A stretch of 64,000 nucleotides of DNA from Polaromonas sp. GTDB taxonomy: Bacteria > Pseudomonadota > Gammaproteobacteria > Burkholderiales > Burkholderiaceae_C. Below are positions 62,451-64,000 of the stretch, piece by piece (positions within the stretch are counted from its first letter, which is position 1; every line of letters begins with the position of its first letter). Under the pieces are notes generated by a model. It saw nothing but the letters and a program-made list of their open reading frames with translations, was not told the origin of the DNA and searched no databases. The stretch lies in contig JAAFJF010000009.1 in assembly GCA_013298815.1 (NCBI GenBank), positions 1-64,000 on the forward strand, read 5' to 3'. The position numbers and the translations under genes were made by a program.

Positions 62451-64000
62451 CTATTGCTTACCCAGCAGGCTGAGTGCCACAGCCTCAGCCACCTTGATGC
62501 CATCTACGCCGGCGGACAAAATACCACCAGCGTAGCTGGCGCCTTCTCCCGCAGGAAACAAGCCCCGCACATTCAGACTTTGGAAATCTTCGCCACGTGT
62601 CATCTTGATGGGTGACGATGTACGAGTTTCAACGCCGGTGAGCACAGCGTCTGGCAAATCAAAACCTTTGATTTTTTTACCAAAAGCCGGAATCGCCTCA
62701 CGGATCGCTTCGATCGCGTAGCTTGGCAAAGCTGCTGCTAAATCAACCAACTTCACGCCAGGCTTGTACGAGGGCTCAACACTGCCCAGCGCTGTGGAAG
62801 CCTTGCCTTTGACGAAATCACGCACGAGCTGTCCAGGTGCTTCATAGCTGTTACCACCTAAGACATAAGCAGCGGACTCTAACCGACGCTGAAAACCGAT
62901 GCCTGCTAAAGGATGTCCAAGTGGAAAATCGTCAGATAAAAAGTCTTCGGGTTCAATACCCACCACAATGCCCGCATTGGCGTTGCGCTCGTTGCGCGAG
63001 TATTGGCTCATACCGTTGGTAACGACGCGCCCCACCTCGCTGGTCGCCGCCACCACCGTGCCACCGGGGCACATGCAAAAGCTGTATACCGCGCGTCCAT
63101 TTTTGGCGTGATGCACGAGTTTGTAGTCTGCCGCACCCAACAAGGGATGACCGGCATGACGACCCCAACGAGCACGATCTATGAGGCTTTGTGGGTGCTC
63201 TATGCGAAAACCGATAGAAAAAGGTTTAGCTTCGACGTAAACACCGCGCTCGTACAGCATAGCAAACGTATCGCGCGAGCTGTGCCCCAGCGCCATCACC
63301 GCTTGTTGCGTTGGCAGCTCGTAACTTTGCTGTGTTGCGACATCTAGCACGGTCAATCCTTGTAGCTGACCGTTTTCGATGCTCACATCTATCACCCGCT
63401 GCTCAAAACGCACCTCACCACCCAAGGCGATGATTTGCTCACGCAAATGTTCGACCACTTTCACCAATTTAAACGTACCGATATGCGGGTGCGCATCGAC
63501 CAAAATTTCTTCAGGTGCGCCAGCTTTGACAAACTCCTGCATCACCTTGCGCCCCAGAAAACGCGGGTCTTTGATCTGGCTGTAGAGCTTGCCATCCGAA
63601 AAGGTACCCGCGCCGCCTTCGCCAAACTGCACATTACTTTCTGGGTGCAGATTATTTTTACGCCATAAATTCCAGGTGTCTTTGGTTCGCTCACGTACTT
63701 TTTTTCCTCGCTCCAGCACAATCGGTTTGAAACCCATTTGTGCCAACACCAAGGCAGCAAAAATGCCGCAAGGCCCGAAACCGACAACCACCGGACGGGC
63801 TTTCAAGTCGTTTGGTGCGGTGGCTACGTGTTTGTACGCCATATCTGGCGTTGGCCGAATATGCGGGTTGTTTTCAAACCGTTGCAGCACTTCGGCCTCA
63901 AGCACATCACTGGTCAGAGCGACATCTACGATATATACCTGCAGCAAATCCGCCTTACGCGCGTCAAAACTGAGTTTGAAAATAGTGACGGATTGCAGTT
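62451..64000 (-). CDS. FAD-dependent dehydrogenase, COG2509 type (5' end beyond the window)
   Basis: Uncharacterised flavoprotein. The visible part has VVVGFGPCGIFAALVLAQMGF (dinucleotide-binding fold), SNVQFGEGGAGTFSDGKLYSQIKD, ALGHSSRDTFAMLYERGV and a C-terminal GEGASYAGGILSAGVDGIK. A TTG at 63947 would give 498 residues, but the frame stays open to the right edge and codes VTIFKLSFDARKADLLQVYIVDV, which looks like the real N-terminal domain of this family. I therefore treat the gene as partial, with its start outside. Its substrate is unknown. Confidence 0.85.
   Translation of the reverse strand, partial: LQSVTIFKLSFDARKADLLQVYIVDVALTSDVLEAEVLQRFENNPHIRPTPDMAYKHVATAPNDLKARPVVVGFGPCGIFAALVLAQMGFKPIVLERGKKVRERTKDTWNLWRKNNLHPESNVQFGEGGAGTFSDGKLYSQIKDPRFLGRKVMQEFVKAGAPEEILVDAHPHIGTFKLVKVVEHLREQIIALGGEVRFEQRVIDVSIENGQLQGLTVLDVATQQSYELPTQQAVMALGHSSRDTFAMLYERGVYVEAKPFSIGFRIEHPQSLIDRARWGRHAGHPLLGAADYKLVHHAKNGRAVYSFCMCPGGTVVAATSEVGRVVTNGMSQYSRNERNANAGIVVGIEPEDFLSDDFPLGHPLAGIGFQRRLESAAYVLGGNSYEAPGQLVRDFVKGKASTALGSVEPSYKPGVKLVDLAAALPSYAIEAIREAIPAFGKKIKGFDLPDAVLTGVETRTSSPIKMTRGEDFQSLNVRGLFPAGEGASYAGGILSAGVDGIKVAEAVALSLLGKQ

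Overview
The window looks like chromosomal DNA of a betaproteobacterium of the order Burkholderiales, most likely Comamonadaceae. The evidence is gene content rather than a search: a PhaM-type granule protein, a DUF3567 protein, SlyX, an OxyR with Cys199/Cys208 next to ubiA, a topoisomerase III with a C-terminal SWIB domain, and a bufferin-type DUF2282/DUF692/DUF2063 operon. I saw no tRNA or rRNA gene, CRISPR array, prophage or intact insertion sequence. Both ends cut through genes: a Rep-type helicase on the left and a COG2509-type flavoprotein on the right.

Layout. 0-6 kb: helicase tail, glycerol use (glpD, glpK), proC, ubiA, oxyR. 6-15.5 kb: amidotransferase, acyl-CoA synthetase, slyX, lone ABC ATPase, HNH protein, serine hydrolase, AEC carrier, recG, queA. 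15.5-18.4 kb: queA and tgt (queuosine) are separated by a small ORF and a vapBC module, and a higBA module follows tgt. 18.4-25.6 kb: FIST protein, phaM, a copper-linked trio (DUF2946, ycnI-like, pCuAC), marC, FAH-family hydrolase, DUF3108 and DUF3567 proteins. 25.6-33.3 kb: aminotransferase, MFS and Kef genes divergent from kdsD-kdsC-lptC-SDR. 33.3-37.9 kb: glycine-rich RRM protein, anti-sigma/ECF pair, and the bufferin operon. 37.9-49 kb: amt, solute-binding protein, topB-SWIB, SET-domain protein, birA, SPOR protein, a two-component pair, a second AEC carrier. 49-54.7 kb: a four-gene cluster of exported thioredoxin-like and OmpA-like proteins that I do not recognise as a described system. 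54.9-64 kb: priA, TetR, a TPR-like protein, LysR, pyrC, DUF3025, htpX, flavoprotein.

Two things stand out. First, a dispersed element of about 55 bp occurs at least 14 times. Eight copies are intergenic, all just downstream of a stop codon and five of them between convergent genes. Six copies lie inside reading frames (ubiA, a pCuAC signal peptide, an SDR gene, bufC, priA, DUF3025). When read forward it is always in the same stop-free frame, coding roughly IAAQAxNT. This resembles the behaviour of Rickettsia palindromic elements. Second, the 49.2-54.7 kb cluster encodes three homologous thioredoxin-like domains with CxYC motifs and a repeated domain of about 150 residues joined to OmpA peptidoglycan-binding modules. 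It may be a cell-envelope redox system. Also notable is a 27-nt perfectly alternating purine-pyrimidine tract between topB-SWIB and the SET gene.

All family assignments rest on motifs read from the translated sequence; no database search was possible.
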